From positions 15,463,125 through 15,527,124 of the forward strand of contig CM022672.1 of the NCBI GenBank assembly GCA_012295275.1: a stretch of 64,000 nucleotides of DNA. The letters run 5' to 3'. The notes below the pieces were generated by a model. That model was not told the origin of the DNA and made no database searches. It saw nothing but the letters and a program-made list of their open reading frames with translations. This document shows, piece after piece, positions 1-11,877 of the stretch (its first letter is position 1; every line of letters begins with the position of its first letter). The position numbers and the translations under genes are program-made. Source of the stretch: Chrysomallon squamiferum. Taxonomy: Eukaryota; Mollusca; Gastropoda; Neomphalida; Peltospiridae.

Positions 1-1252
1 AAATAATTCCATAAAAAATATTCATTGTAAAATAAAAATCCAAGAAAAATTATTCTACTGTTTTGGTTTTCATTATACTAGTAACTAGAATTATTCTTTA
101 AAACAATCATTTTCAAGGCAAGAAAAAAAGAAAGAAATAATAATAAATGGAGAATGCCTCTATGCAATAAATATTTAACCACATCTCAACATATTTTACT
201 TTTAATCATTAAATGATGTTTAGCATAATGGTGTTTGTAATAGAAGAAAATAGGGAAGTGAAAATCCAGAGTTTCAACTCCACTGACTACTTATGGATTA
301 GCACCTGTGCCACCAATGCAATGACTACTTTTGGATTACCAGCAAAGTATCTTTAAAATATAGATTCACATTCATTTAATTTCTATATCATAATGATTTT
401 TATTTCATTACACTTAGACTTTCATGAACATTACAGATTATTTTGCCACAATGATAACTTGGCTGGTGTAAACAAATTTCAGATTTCCAAACAATCTATA
501 CAAAGTTAATTTCTTACAGTAAAATTTAAGACAAATTATATGATTTGTATAAAATAACTAACTTTTGATAATGAGATAACATAATATACATATATACTTC
601 TACTAATATATGTATACTGTTAAAAATAAACATCTGAATTGTTAAAAAAAAAGAAAAAAAAGAAACAAGAACTTTAATGTGATTAATCATAATATTTTGA
701 ATTTAAAATGTAATAAACAATTTACAGATTAATACATGCCTGTTTTGACTTATTATGAAGAGAATTTATGTTTTGGGGGAAATAATTTTAATTCACTAAT
801 AAAAGTTAATGTTTTTTTTAAAGCCTGGGTTTGTTTGACAGTCAATGTTAACACATCAGATTACTGAAATAGGAAGCTAACTCTGCTAATGACTGATGTG
901 GCATTTTAAAACCCATAAATACATAGAAGAAAAGAACACAGTAATATAATAATGTATTCATGATAGACCCATAATAAAGACATTAAACAAAATAACAGAA
1001 CAAGAAATTTTGTTTACATTTTGCATATATTAAAATAATACATTTATTTGGTCATTCTGTCATGGTCAAATAAGTTTATTCAGATGAAAACTATTATTGT
1101 CAGTGAGAAGACCTACTAACAAATACATTAATTAGTGCACATTCCATTATAATTTTTTTCTTGTTTACACAATAATAAAAAAAACCAGTGGACCCAAGCC
1201 ACTCATGAAGAATGTTAAAGGATAACCTGTTTATCAAAGTTTTAGAACTTAC
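1..1252. other. AT-rich non-coding flank, intron of the ADISSP-like gene
   Basis: No coding exon or RNA gene is visible on either strand. The stretch follows the splice donor of the minus-strand ADISSP-like exon at 1253, so it should be intron. I looked here for the missing last exon (the family ends in an acidic S-D-W-x-G-F tail) and did not find it. Confidence 0.5.
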
Positions 1253-4043
1253 CTAAAACTCTGGCATGAAAAACTAGAGTCAGGGATTTACTTGAGTCTG
1301 TCTTGTCAAGTATTATTAGTTTTTCTTCCATCAGTTTTTCCTTGTATGCATTAAACAAAATTGTAAGCTCGTGACCCTCACCTGGAACAAAAAAAAAAAA
1401 TTAAATTCAAAATGCATCCAACATCAGGGCAAACATTCAAAACATTTATTTCAGGAAATTAAAATCATTTCATTCCAAAATTTAAAAAAAAAAAAAAAAA
1501 AAAATTAAATTCTATTTGTCATATTCTTTTTTTTATTTTTTAACCAGTCCCCACCCAGTATATATATGTATATTAAATATAGAAATTTTAAATGCAGTGG
1601 TACCTGGATTTACGAGTTTATTTCATTCCGTGACTGAGCTCGTATCTCAATTTGCTCGTGTATCAAATCAATTTTCCCAACTGAAATTAATTGAAATACC
1701 ATTCCAGCACCCCCAAAAACAACACCCCATTTTTTTGTAATGTGTTTTTATATAAGAAAAATGTATTTATAAATGACAAATATTGTATAAAAAAACAAAA
1801 TAAATGAGAATGTAAGGAAATAAATTGGTTTTGTAAATGTATTTATCTTGGAGATCAGACACTTTAGTTTAACGCCTCTGGCTGGCGTTACATCCTTTAT
1901 CGACTCCAGCTTCAGTATGGTACATATCATAGAAGTACTACGCTCGTACTGCCCAGCTGAGTTGACTACATGCACACCTCACTCATGTTTTTATATGAAT
2001 TCAAGCTTTAATTCAATGGACATCATCAGCTTCTTCTTCTCAGCACTGTCCTTTGCACTCACTTTCTTAGGAACCATGGTCAGATAAAAGAAATTTGGCA
2101 AAGTACTACACAAAACGCGAGCACAACACAATAGAGATGCATCTGCTGCAAGGTAACCATGTGAAGTAAACGAGTGAGACGCGGGATGCTGGCCGGATGT
2201 TATGTTGTTCATTGCGCCAACTAGCAGTGGCATACCTGAAGCTCACTTGTAACTTGGATTTTGGTTCGCAACCAAAGCAAAAAACAGACCAGACAACTGC
2301 ACATAACTTGAAAAAATGATAAGTTGAGGCACTCGTAAGTGGAGGTACCACTGAATATCTGAGAATGTGTTTCAGTAACATATAAAATAGTCAAGTGTTC
2401 CTTTCTTGATTTTAGAAAATAACAGTAAAGCTTTATCACATAATAAATATTAAAGTGCTTATACTGCCATGGCACATAATAAATCTGTTAATAACATACA
2501 AACATGTTATCATTAAATATCTTGAGGTTTTAAACATTGGAAATAAAAGTTCATTTGATTGATTTGTTTTCTGGAAAATGATGGATCAGCAACTGATCTT
2601 TTGAATATGAACATTCCCACAGACCGAAAATACATGGATCACTTCTAAATTTAATTTTAAAATTATTTATAATATTTTTTTTTTATAACAAAATTTGCAT
2701 TTGTCAAATACAAAATACATCTGTAAATATTCAAGGCTACATTATTTGTATATAACTTTTAAATGGTATTGTACAACAGTTATTCAACTCTCCCCAAACT
2801 TGACAATGCCTATGATCTGGGGGTAATAAAAAATAAATTATAAAAAACTATATACAGATCTGTCTATAGATTTTCTAGCTATCAGTTGCTAAAACTGGTA
2901 AAATCGGTGGTAATAATGGAAATGTCCCAGGAGGTGGAATGAAGTGTGAATAATAACAATGCTGAAATACATTCTCCATCCAATTACCATCACGGTGGTC
3001 ATGTGGGATTCAGAAAATATCCTGTGCATGTCAATTCCTAAATGCTTTGTGAAACTTCATAGTTATGAAATTGTTTGTTTCTTTGTATACAACGATGAAT
3101 TTGCTTATCATTTTGTCAAGACAATTCACACTGAATGAATTTATATAAAACTGTTGATGGATGATGAATCTGTTTATCTCTTTGTTAAGAATGGTCTATC
3201 TAATAATGCTGATGGTGACTGACATTCACAAAAAAGTATTGAAAGATCAATTAGAATATTTCTAAAATTTTAATTCTAGTAGTTTAATATATATCTGTCT
3301 GTCTCTGTGTGTCTTTGTGTGTCTGTCAATGTGTGTGTGTGTGTGTGTGTGTGTTATCTAATTATAAGTAATCTTACCATCTTCAGTTGGTTGATATTTT
3401 TCCATTTTGACGTGAAGATTTTGCAAAGGATCACATTCTATATCTTCATTTAATTTATCCTTTATACAAAAAGTTATCTGATAACAGTGTTTAAACTGCA
3501 AGAATCCAAGATGAACATGCACAAGATCTTCACCAGTAGCCTGGGTGATTATTTCTGATTCATGAGAAATCACCTGGTCTACAGAGAATCGTACATGGCT
3601 GTTATCATCATCTAAATAAAGTTCAAAAAGCAAATATAAAACATAAAGAGATTCAGAAAATACATAGTTAATTATAAAAATTGTACCTAACAGCAGAACC
3701 ACATGTCTTATAGCAAGTATGTATTATCATGAATCTAAAATTAAAAGATGCTTTAGAGTTTTAACTGCCAATGCCAACAACAGTCACCATACTAATAGTT
3801 TACATGTCATCAGATGTAGAATGCTTGGATTGTGTAGCAGAAAGAGAAAAGTGGACAAATAAAAAAAGAAGACAGAAAGAGAGATCACACAGATTTTGAT
3901 ATCTCAAATATTATGTAATGTAGAAATAACTAATAAACTTCTATTTTGATATATAAATAAGCACCCAAAAATTAGATATAACTTAACAGTTTGTTTAACT
4001 TGTATCTTTCTATATTAAAATCTCTTTATTAAGAGCAGCATTC

Positions 4044-4082
<39 letters not shown>

Positions 4083-4322
4083 AAAATAAATAAACAATAA
4101 GAAAAGGAAAAAGTAAAATCTTGTGAGAAGCCTATACTTCTTAAATTTTATTTCCATATTTGATTATGCTTATTTGTTACACCATACCATATTACACTGT
4201 CTTATAATAAAATTATAATTATACTTGCCTGATTCATCTTGAGAAAGTGAGTGTTGACAAGCTTGACATTGTGATTGTTTTGTACCATCACCATTTTTAC
4301 TATGTTCTGCTGCCTTCTCCAT
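1253..4322 (-). CDS. ADISSP: ADISSP/C20orf27-like protein (UPF0687), 3' end outside the window
   Basis: Homologue of human C20orf27, now called adipose-secreted signalling protein; its molecular role outside mammals is not known to me. Three exons read right to left: 4322-4229 (ATG at 4322, 31 codons plus 1 nt), 3611-3378 (234 nt) and 1381-1253 (129 nt). All joins are in phase 1, giving 152 residues before the window ends. Family matches visible in the translation are SHVRFSVDQVISHESEI, the motif HVHLGFLQFKHCYQITF (human has the pattern VGFLKILHRYEITF) and, in exon 3, EEKLIILDK...LVFHARV (human EEILLAC...VTVQARV). The human protein is about 174 residues, so only some 20-30 C-terminal residues are missing, presumably in an exon beyond base 1. 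The N-terminus is hydrophilic with no signal peptide. Intron 1 uses a GC donor (CAG|GCAAGT at 4228-4223), which is rare. The start was chosen as the first ATG of an open exon in phase with exon 2. The gene is divergent from TNIP2. Confidence 0.9.
1595..2353 (-). mobile_element. Tigger/pogo-type DNA transposon relic with terminal inverted repeats
   Basis: Both ends carry an imperfect inverted repeat: the left starts CAGTGGTACCTGGATTTACG and the right, read on the other strand, starts CAGTGGTACCTCCACTTACG. Inside, on the minus strand from an ATG at 2077, is the start of a CENP-B/Psq-type helix-turn-helix (PKKVSAKDSAEKKK..SIELKLE, then after a frame break STSMICTILK). The reading frame is broken near 1991 and no catalytic DDE region is present, so this is a non-autonomous, decayed copy inside an ADISSP-like intron. 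I could not see a clean TA target duplication. A sister copy lies at 51831-52387. Confidence 0.8.
1748..2077 (-). pseudogene. Broken N-terminal HTH fragment of a Tigger transposase
   Basis: The minus strand from 2077 encodes about 28 residues of the pogo/Tigger DNA-binding N-terminus. It then shifts frame and continues in another frame (HVVNSAGQYERSTSMICTIL) before running into non-coding sequence. It is the same segment that stays intact in the copy at 51992-52258. It cannot make an active transposase because it is frameshifted and has no DDE domain. Confidence 0.75.
3331..3354. repeat. (GT)n microsatellite
   Basis: Twelve uninterrupted GT units, preceded by degenerate GTCT/GTGT repeats, in the ADISSP-like intron just downstream of the exon 2 donor. 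Confidence 0.95.
4045..4079. repeat. (AT)n microsatellite
   Basis: A run of about 17 AT units in ADISSP-like intron 1. Confidence 0.9.
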
Positions 4323-4719
4323 GTCCCTACTAAACAACTCTTATATCGTTCATAGGCTTAGGATTCTTGTTCTTTAAATATTAACTCTACTTTAGTATTC
4401 CGTAAATTACCACATAATCTGGTCAATAAAGTTAAAGAAAATGGTAAATTTCAAAATATAATAATCTATATATTAATGACTAACAATTAAATTCAAATTA
4501 GAAATTATTTTTTGTTTAAATAATGTCACATTTAGCTTAGGTATTATATAGTAATATACTATTAACTTAATAATTAAGTTCATATAATTATTATAATTTA
4601 AGACAATTTCAAGAACCTGTTCCTACTTTTATTTAGATCACAAGAGGATTCCACAAGCACTGTATAATACTTCGTTTAGTAAACTCTTACTCTTCAGGTT
4701 CAAACTGAATGGTCACTTT

Positions 4720-4880
4720 CTATTTGTTAAACAGTCCTTTCCTGCAGCAAGCGTACGGTATCGACGACGTCTTTCCTGCTTTTCCTATTCACAACGGAAG
4801 TGTCGCGCTTCTCTGCAATCTATCAGTTCTCTCCCTTGAAATTTATATCGCCTCGTCACATAAAATCTCTTGTAAAGGCA
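4720..4880. promoter_or_regulatory. Candidate divergent promoter between ADISSP-like and TNIP2-like genes
   Basis: In a region otherwise almost free of CpG, 4748-4855 has a cluster of CG dinucleotides (GCGTACGG, ATCGACGACG, TCGCG) and an ETS-like ACGGAAGTG near 4794. It sits about 400 bp upstream of the ADISSP-like ATG (minus strand) and about 1.9 kb upstream of the TNIP2-like coding start (plus strand), where a head-to-head pair would share a promoter. This is inferred from base composition and position only; no transcript start can be seen. Confidence 0.4.
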
Positions 4881-6694
4881 ACTTATTTGAGTAATTTTGT
4901 TTACTAATGTTTTTAAATATTTATTTTAAGAAACCTACAATTTAAAAAAGTTTAATAAAAAAATATTAGCAAATTATGTTTTTAAATGCTTTTTATTATT
5001 GCTAGTGATGATTTTGAAGCATATAAACTGTGTCACGTATCAGTGATATTATCACTTATCAGCCAGTTGCGTTTATGTTTTTAATTACTTGTGTATCAGT
5101 AAGTGGAATACATATACGTTGAGCATACCTTCATTTAATTACAACTTGACCAGACAAAATTGACTTCATAAACTTATTTTGTGCACATGTTTCTATAATT
5201 AATATCCAAAATTAACGAAGAATAAAGAATATGTAAATATTTAAAAAGAAGGTATCTTACATTTGCAGGTTTTGTAACTGTTATATGAAACCGTTTTATT
5301 TATTTATTTATTGTTCATGCATGTCGATTATTAATTATATAAGGTACGAAATTGGTTTCATAACCGATTTGAAACTTCTTGATTTATTTATTTATTTTGC
5401 ATTGTTATTATTTTGTTTGTTCCTTTTTTGTATAGTTATTTTATTTATTTTTATTTTCTGTTGTTGTTGTTTTGGGGGGGTTGTTTGTTGTTGTTTGTTT
5501 TGGGGTGTTGTAGGGACCCGATATTCCAAATGTTCGCAACTATTAAAGCAAAATTAGGAATGACAAGAACAAAGAGATCGCATAAATTTTTAATCTATGA
5601 AGTCCCGAAACCGCACCGTTTAATAGTGAATTTCCTTTAATTTTCTTTTTTTAAACATTGCTCTACATATACATCCAAATATGTGTGTCTACGCATATAT
5701 GCATATATATAATTTTCGTATATTAAAAACAGTAAATTAAAATGAAAAATTAAAAATGATAAATTACATAATAGTTATAGCTTGACTTGTTTTGCTTAAT
5801 CACTTTTTTTTTTTTTTTTTTTTTTTTTTCTTCTTTTTTTAAATATGCTTATCTTAATAACGACTAAGTTACTTAAGCGAAAATGGGATTGCTACTGGGG
5901 ATTTCCCCATTTGCTAACTTGTCCAATGAGATTTACTTCCGTTTAATAATGAGGACGTAATAGCTAAGGAAATTTCTAGTTTCTAACGATTTTGACATAA
6001 GTTTTTGTTTTGTTTTTGTTTTTATGATTATGTTTTCTGTTACTTTTCAGTTTTAAGACTGATATTTAAAATAAGGTAAGGTTAAAATGCGAACACGTGT
6101 TAGTATTTTATCTCAAAGGCTGAAAATATGATGGTTAACGATAATTATGAAAACGAGAAAGAAATGTCATCGAATCTCCATCATCCATGTATTTTGTTTG
6201 GAACTTGTTTTTAATTAATGTTCACTTTCTGGTTAAAGTTTTCAAGAACTAGTGAACGAAATTACTGGGGGGGTTTAAGGCACAGTATAATTTTGTCTCA
6301 TTTTGCTCGGCGATATTACCATATTTCCGAAACTTTGAGTCTGACGCAAACCTTATCACATTCAACTGATTCATGATTCATTCATCACGACATCGGTGTG
6401 ACATTCTGAATAAATTGTTTGTTTAACAATAATAATAAGCTCCTATAAATAAATACTAATTGTCAAGTCAAACAAGTAAGTAAAAATCCTACTTTAAAAC
6501 TATATTTTATAAGAACAACAAGAAGAAGAAGAAAGTTTAAATAATTTACAGTTAATGTTATAATTAGTGTTTATATATTATATATCCTTAACAGAGGCTC
6601 GGTATATATGAGATTTATAATACGAATATTATTACGAATATTTTTAAATTTGAATTATAATTATTGTTAAATTTATTTTCTCTTGATATTTTAG
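4881..6694. other. AT-rich region, probable TNIP2-like 5' UTR exon and first intron
   Basis: No convincing coding sequence. The coding exon at 6706 is preceded by a splice acceptor (TTTTAG at 6689-6694), so at least one untranslated exon should lie upstream, within this stretch or at the CpG cluster near 4750. Poly-T tracts occur around 5805-5830. Confidence 0.4.
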
Positions 6695-6705
6695 GGGGAA
6701 AAACT

Positions 6706-9700
6706 ATGGAGGTTAATAAAAATCCAGAAACAGTAAGCAACGAAACAATGAAAGCAATGAAACTTCAGTGTGATGAATACAAAGAAAAACTTGATCACAT
6801 GAAGATTTACATAAAAGAGTTGAAAAATGAATTACAGTCTATGAAAATACGATGTGAGGGAGTTGAAACTATTTCAAAGCTTCTAGCAGAAGCAAAACAA
6901 GAAATTGCAACTCTTCAACGTCAGAAGAAAACTTTAGAAACTCTGATTAGAAATTTACAGAACAGGCTTGCAAGCAGTGGAATTTCAAACAATGTCACTT
7001 TTTCAGAAAATGAATTGTTTATTCCTGACACCTCGAAACAAATTCTAGATAATTTAGCCAAAGAAAATGCTCGGCTGAGAAACATGCTTGGTTCTCCTTC
7101 AGAACTTGGTGGATTTAAAACAAATTCAATGTTGCAGGAAGTAAGGATGATGCAAATGAATAATTTTTTTATTATTTATTATATTTTTTTTAATGTTTTT
7201 ATTTTTTTTTTTTTTTTTTTTTTTTTTACTGTATTTGTAAACCATTTTCACTTCATTCATTTATTATCAATAAAGTTTTTAAATATTTAGATATTTACTA
7301 ATTTATGTTCTAAAGATACAGTATATCTATTCCAAAATATTTAGTTTGTTCCACCTTTTGATTAATTATCATTTTGGATACATCCTGCTTGTTTTTAAAG
7401 TTGATTATTTCAAGGTAATTTATATTTTTACCAATTCTTTTTTTTTTTTCTCCAGACAGTAAATAAATTATCTGAGGAAAATGCAGACCTTGAAGAGAAA
7501 ATCAACAATTTAAATAAAAAAATTGCAGATCTTGAAAACTCACTTAGTTCATCTTTATCAGAAAAAGACAAAGAAATTGCTAAACTGAATGAGGAAATTA
7601 AGAAGTATGAGAATGATTCCCAAATTCAGAACATTTTCTGTCATTCAATGTCCGGTGAAATTGGCAATCTGCGAGATAAATTGCACAACTTTGTCATCGA
7701 CTGCCAGACTCTGGAAATGACGCTGGAAGAGTCTGAACAAAAGATGAAAAAACAAGAAGAATCAGTTAATGATAAACTGTTACCCAAAACAGTTATACTT
7801 CAAGAGGTTAAGTACTGTATTAATGTGCCATTGGTTGTGTGAAGAATAAGATATCTAAATATATTTGCCATTATTATTTTTTATTTAATTTTGGTTTATC
7901 TTATATCAAAAGTATGACAGTACATTTGCAAAACATTTTTTTTTACCTTCACCATTTTAGTCACAGCATACACACACTGATTAGTTCACTGTCTGTAAAA
8001 TGTGGGGGAAAAGCTCATTCTGCTAATGCAGTCTGTTGTTTGTGAGCTCGATCTATTGACTACTCTTGACCTGCACTCTATTCCAACATGATGTTTTCTC
8101 CTTGAAACTTATTTCATCTTGAAAGTTACATTCATCACAACAAAGATATTACTCTTTTTCCAAAATTCTGGATTTGTCATCCCCCATTTCTAAGTAAAGC
8201 ATTTGAAACTTTACATTTAATACTGAGACTTATTTGTGTGGAGAAGTTAATGTAAAAATTTTAATTTTCCAGAATAATGAAAATCAAGAAGACTATAAAG
8301 CTATCAAAGAGGAAAATAAGATATTACAAGAAAAACTTGATGAGGTAACCATTTTTTAATAAAACATTAATTTATTTGTATTGCATCATTAACTTGATCA
8401 TATAAGTTACATTATAACTTGATGGTATTTTTGCTATAGAAGAATACCAAGAAGATAAATATTAGTCTTCCTGTAATTCTGAGTTGTGGAAAAGCACCTA
8501 TTCATTACAGTGAATACAGAACAGAGATAATATTACTTTAAAGACAGGGGTATGTAGTGGATTCATTTGGTTATTTACACATTGTAAAACTGAATGATAA
8601 CCAAAACAATAATTTTTACGTATGTGCATGCATCTTTACATACACACATATATTAATAAAGTCACAGTGACTTTTTTTGTTGTTAATTAATGATATCATA
8701 TCCTTTTTATATAGTTGTGCTTAAATGTATATTTATCAAGAAAAGAGCAAAACTTATCATGTTATAAAATAACACTTTTTTCATGGTAAAAAATGAAAAT
8801 CTGCAAAACTAATATTATTTTGATTGTTAATAATAATGCTGTTATTGGCATATTGGTATTAGTAAATTGCTATAAACTATATACTGATATACTGATATTA
8901 ATACTGGTATTTGTTTAAACTGTATAGTGACATATTGGTGAACTGGCTTAGATATTGGTAACTGGTGTTGGTATCAGCATGTAGTTTAATTTGTACTGGT
9001 GTATGTTGTACTCTGGTATTCATATTATTTCATTTAGGTGACAGAAATGAACAAGAGGTGGCAAGAGTATGACAGTGGAAGGCAAAAATATATCCAGGAA
9101 TTGAACTGCAAAATTGGGAGCCTTGAAGATACCCTGAAGAAAGCATTGCAGAATCAGATGAACCCTGTACATCAGCAGAAAATTAATGAATTACTCCAAA
9201 CTGCATCAGAAGATCTTCGCAGAGAGAAAGAAGAAAAATTGAAAGTATTTAAAATATATTTTTTTATTATATTTTATAGCAATGTCAAAATGAAAATTTT
9301 TAAAAAAAATGAAAAGAAGACTAAAAAGAGACATGAATCCATTCCCCAGGTTTTACTTTAAAGAGATTATGATTTGTAACAGAACATTTAACATCTTCTA
9401 AATGTTACTGCCTCTTATACGATTTATGGAATATATTGCCGAAATGAGTTAAAATTCTGACAGATGAATGTATTTTCTAATGTTTAAAAAAATAATAATA
9501 ATAATGAAGTACTATTTTGCTTCACATTTAAAACTCTTAAGTCGTCTTTGCACAATGTTTTACTGTTCATTCTAATGAAAAGACTCAGCACACTTTTTAA
9601 TACCAATATTATTATTACAAATTTATTATTTTCTTTTGTGTCAGTAATTCCCATTTCTGCACTGTGTACATGCAGTTAATCGTGCTTGGAGTTCATCTTT

Positions 9701-10817
9701 TCAGTCACGTTACACAAATTTTATGTGACAAATCATTTAAGACGTGAAATTTCACAAGTTTTGCATATTTCAAATGTAAATGAAATACTGAAGGTTCATA
9801 ATGATGTACAAATAAACTTCTGTGTTTTTCAGCTGAAAAGTGAACTGGAGTATGTCCGAAATCAGAATCAGAGGTTGATGGAAAAAAAAGTGATCAATGA
9901 AGATACTGCCACCATTGAAGCCCTCAAAGCACAGATACAGATATGTACAGAAGATTTTGAAACAGAGAGGATGGACCGAGAGAAAGCACAAAATATAATC
10001 TGTCAAGTTAAAGCAGAATTACAGAGAGTCACCGCAGAGGTGAGTATGCAGTTATTTAATTTATGATCATTGGTACCCAGGCCTTTTTTAAATTAACACA
10101 AGAATCGTGTCATCTTTCTACACAGTGGCTGTTACAAGTAGTTAATAACATCAGTTGTCAATATGGGAACTAGGACACAGTGTGTACAGTATATGTACTT
10201 CTTGGCTGTATCAGAAAATCAGGACATTGACTACATTTGCTTCAAACCAGTCCAAGAAAACCAGGACTTTTTAAAAATATATTTAACATTTTTTTTTATT
10301 ATTAATTTTTTTTTTCTGTTTCTTCCTCCTTTGTTTTTTTTTGTTTTTGTTTTTTAACTAACTGTGTAATCCATAATTCTGGTTATTTGCCAGTAATAAA
10401 AACAAATTAATTAGATCAACTGATGTCTTAGTATTTTATTTTGTAGAATCTACAGTTACGGAAACAAAGACAAGTCCAGCCAATTCAGAATCGAGGATTC
10501 TCAAATATGTCTGGTCCCCACCCCTACACCTCTTTGAGCAATGATGTAAGTATACACACACATATATATATATATACAAAATGTTGTAGTTTAGTGTATT
10601 TTCAATAGATTAAATTTGTAGTTCAACTTAGATATTTGTTTTATATATTTTTTGTTTGTTTGTTTTTTTATTTGTCAAGTTAAAATAAAAATTGTGTATA
10701 ATCATATAATCACTAATCTCTTAATCTTTTTAATTTTATAATTAATCTTTTTTTTTTCATTTTTAAACATTAATTAAAATCTTTTTTTTCTTTTGCTTCT
10801 ACAAACACTTCAAAATT

Positions 10818-10856
<39 letters not shown>

Positions 10857-11012
10857 TATATTTATCAAGAAAAAAGCAAAACTTATCATGTTATAAAATA
10901 AGACTTTCTGCATGGTAAATAATGAAAATATGCAAAACTAGTATTATTTGGATTGTTAATAATAATACTGTTATTGGTATATTGGTATTAGTTAATTGCT
11001 ATAAACTATATA

Positions 11013-11082
<70 letters not shown>

Positions 11083-11877
11083 AACTATTTGTCATAAACA
11101 AAATAAACTAGCACTAGTTTTTCATGGTAACAGAAGAGGATTATTTCCATCAAGTTTCAGTTCTCTAACATAAAAAAAACCTTTATTTTTTTTTATGTTT
11201 CCACATATATTCCATTAAATCATTCTTTGTTAATGATTTTTTTTCTCTTTTGTTAATTTAACCAGAATCATGCATCTTCTACTATATACAGTTGTTTCCT
11301 CTTTTCTTTTCTTTTTTAAATTTTAATAGATAGAAATTTTGGCCAAATTCTTTTTTCAAATGATAATAATAAATTTATAATTTGTATTCTAAATGATGCA
11401 ACAGAAGAACATTTACTTTATTTATTTTATTTGTTTTATTATTTATTAGTTGTTTTTTGGGGGTTTTCTTCTTCTGCTTATTGGGTTTTTTTTTGGGGGG
11501 GGTTGTTTTAAAATAAAAACAGTTTTGTTTTTGTTTGTTTCAAATAATTATTGTAACAATTAGCCTTACAAAAGCTATAATGTTTACTTTTCCCACATTT
11601 TAAAAGATCATTCATATTTCAAATGCAGGTAAAACTTCAGGCACGAGGGATATCAACAGACGGAAATGTAACAGATGGCCACGAAACAAATCCTTCTCCT
11701 AAATTTCATGATATGGGGCCAATGTCACTCCCAGTGACAAAGTCAGCATTATATCCCAATCAAACTCTGTCACTGAAAACACAAGTTGATGATTTGTGCT
11801 GTCCGAAATGCAGCATGGGTTTTTCAGAAGCCGAACAGGATAAATTGTTGGAACATATGGAAATGTGTTGTGAATGA
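6706..11877 (+). CDS. TNIP2: TNIP2/ABIN-2-like ubiquitin-binding coiled-coil protein
   Basis: A homologue of the A20-binding inhibitor of NF-kappaB family, best matching TNIP2. In vertebrates these cytoplasmic adaptors bind linear/K63 ubiquitin and A20 and restrain NF-kappaB signalling. Seven coding exons, all phase 0: 6706-7140, 7456-7806, 8273-8344, 9038-9244, 9833-10039, 10447-10545, 11629-11877; 539 residues against 429 in human TNIP2. Residues 1-355 are almost all charged coiled coil. Exon 4 holds VTEMNKRWQEYDSGRQKYI, like the human T-x-x-x-x-L-N-x-K-W-Q-R-Y block. Exon 5 has the UBAN core EDFETERMDREKA at 395-407. The C-terminus has a C2HC zinc finger, C515-x2-C518-x14-H533-x3-C537, followed by a second Cys and Glu; human TNIP2 ends almost the same way. 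ATG 6706 was chosen because it is the first ATG after the acceptor at 6694. TNIP1 lacks this finger and optineurin/NEMO fingers have different spacing, so TNIP2 is favoured. Confidence 0.88.
8729..8885 (+). repeat. Dispersed repeat, copy 1 (TNIP2-like intron)
   Basis: About 155 bp here closely match 10855-11015 in the same orientation, with shared blocks such as CAAAACTTATCATGTTATAA and TTGGTATTAGT.AATTGCTAT. Both copies run into TAT-rich simple repeats at their 3' end. No protein homology; probably a short interspersed element of unknown family. Confidence 0.8.
10855..11015 (+). repeat. Dispersed repeat, copy 2 (TNIP2-like intron)
   Basis: Direct-orientation partner of 8729-8885, lying between a (GT)n run upstream and a long (TA)n run downstream. 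Scattered single-base differences suggest an old duplication or two insertions of one element. Confidence 0.8.
11015..11078. repeat. (TA)n microsatellite
   Basis: About 32 TA units in the last TNIP2-like intron, directly after the dispersed repeat copy. Confidence 0.95.

Noticed and set aside
10922..11173. Open frame of 83 codons over the (TA)n run, encoding Tyr-Ile repeats
   Set aside because: Translation of a dinucleotide repeat inside a TNIP2-like intron; no start context or homology.
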